From Bacteroidia bacterium (lineage in GTDB: Bacteria > Bacteroidota > Bacteroidia > Chitinophagales > Chitinophagaceae), in the NCBI GenBank assembly GCA_030429205.1, contig JAUICZ010000002.1, positions 335,249 through 399,248 on the forward strand: a DNA stretch of 64,000 nt, given 5' to 3'. Every line of letters begins with the position of its first letter. The stretch's first letter is position 1. A program made the position numbers and the translations under genes. The notes under the pieces are model-generated. The model had not been told where the DNA came from. It saw only the letters and a list, made by a program, of their open reading frames with translations, and ran no database searches. This document shows positions 63,950 through 64,000 of this stretch, one piece after another.

Positions 63950-64000
63950 CAACATTGTGTGAATGAATAGCCTTACCCAGCCTAGCAGCACAGCAGTACT

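Noticed and set aside
63776..63970. A 64-codon forward frame at the right edge
   Set aside because: It begins MLNQVQHD, the forward reading of the dispersed repeat, and continues through other repeats.

Overview
The window looks like a chromosomal segment of a Bacteroidota bacterium, most likely of the Chitinophagaceae/Chitinophagales type. Four genes end in type IX secretion (T9SS) type A sorting domains. Several promoters fit the Bacteroidota pattern TTG-N20-TAnnTTTG. A futalosine-pathway menaquinone gene (mqnE) and a LytS/LytTR two-component pair with a propeller sensor are present. I see no rRNA, no CRISPR array, no transposase or integrase. There are two tRNA genes: Arg-TCT (minus strand) and initiator Met-CAT (plus strand).

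Left accessory end (1-4.6 kb): a MORN-repeat secreted protein, then cassette A (a small protein overlapping a DUF3987-like P-loop ATPase with a C-terminal helix-turn-helix), a cysteine-containing orphan protein and a DnaJ-type zinc-finger membrane protein. It is littered with GC-rich palindromes and other interspersed hairpin repeats. One repeat copy forms the 3' end of a gene.

Core (4.6-58.4 kb): ordinary housekeeping. 4.7-9.2 kb is the run miaB, sigma-54 activator, lptE, acidic/TPR protein, secG, followed by mltG, gapA and pgk. 12.8-19.9 kb mixes secreted and lipoprotein genes with holB and a thioesterase. 20-23.6 kb is the reverse-strand operon infA-rpmJ-rpsM-rpsK-rpsD-rpoA-rplQ. 23.8-26.1 kb has gmhA/gmhB (LPS heptose) and queA. 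26-36 kb has an M20 dipeptidase, cmk, a PolX-like protein, an alpha/beta hydrolase, a clpP paralogue, a MerR regulator, ppa, a thiolase, an L,D-transpeptidase-like protein, a cysteine-less alkyltransferase-like protein and trmB. 37.8-41.6 kb is the LytTR/histidine kinase pair. 43-46.6 kb is a membrane Fe-S electron-transfer module. 47-53 kb has a topoisomerase IV A subunit, a bifunctional nuclease, an M43 metalloprotease and mqnE. 53-58.3 kb has a membrane protein, an MFS transporter, DedA, a PLP enzyme and era.

Right accessory end (58.5-64 kb): a reverse-strand group with an Imm11-like protein, two related small proteins and a tiny membrane ORF. Then comes cassette B, a second copy of the small-ORF/DUF3987 module with a related leader, followed by a different cargo gene (pentapeptide-like membrane protein) bounded by copies of a 21-bp palindromic repeat, then more interspersed repeats.

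The most interesting signal is the duplicated cassette: same leader hairpins, same tiny first gene, same overlapping translation, same orientation, different cargo. The two copies lie at either side of about 57 kb of largely essential genes.
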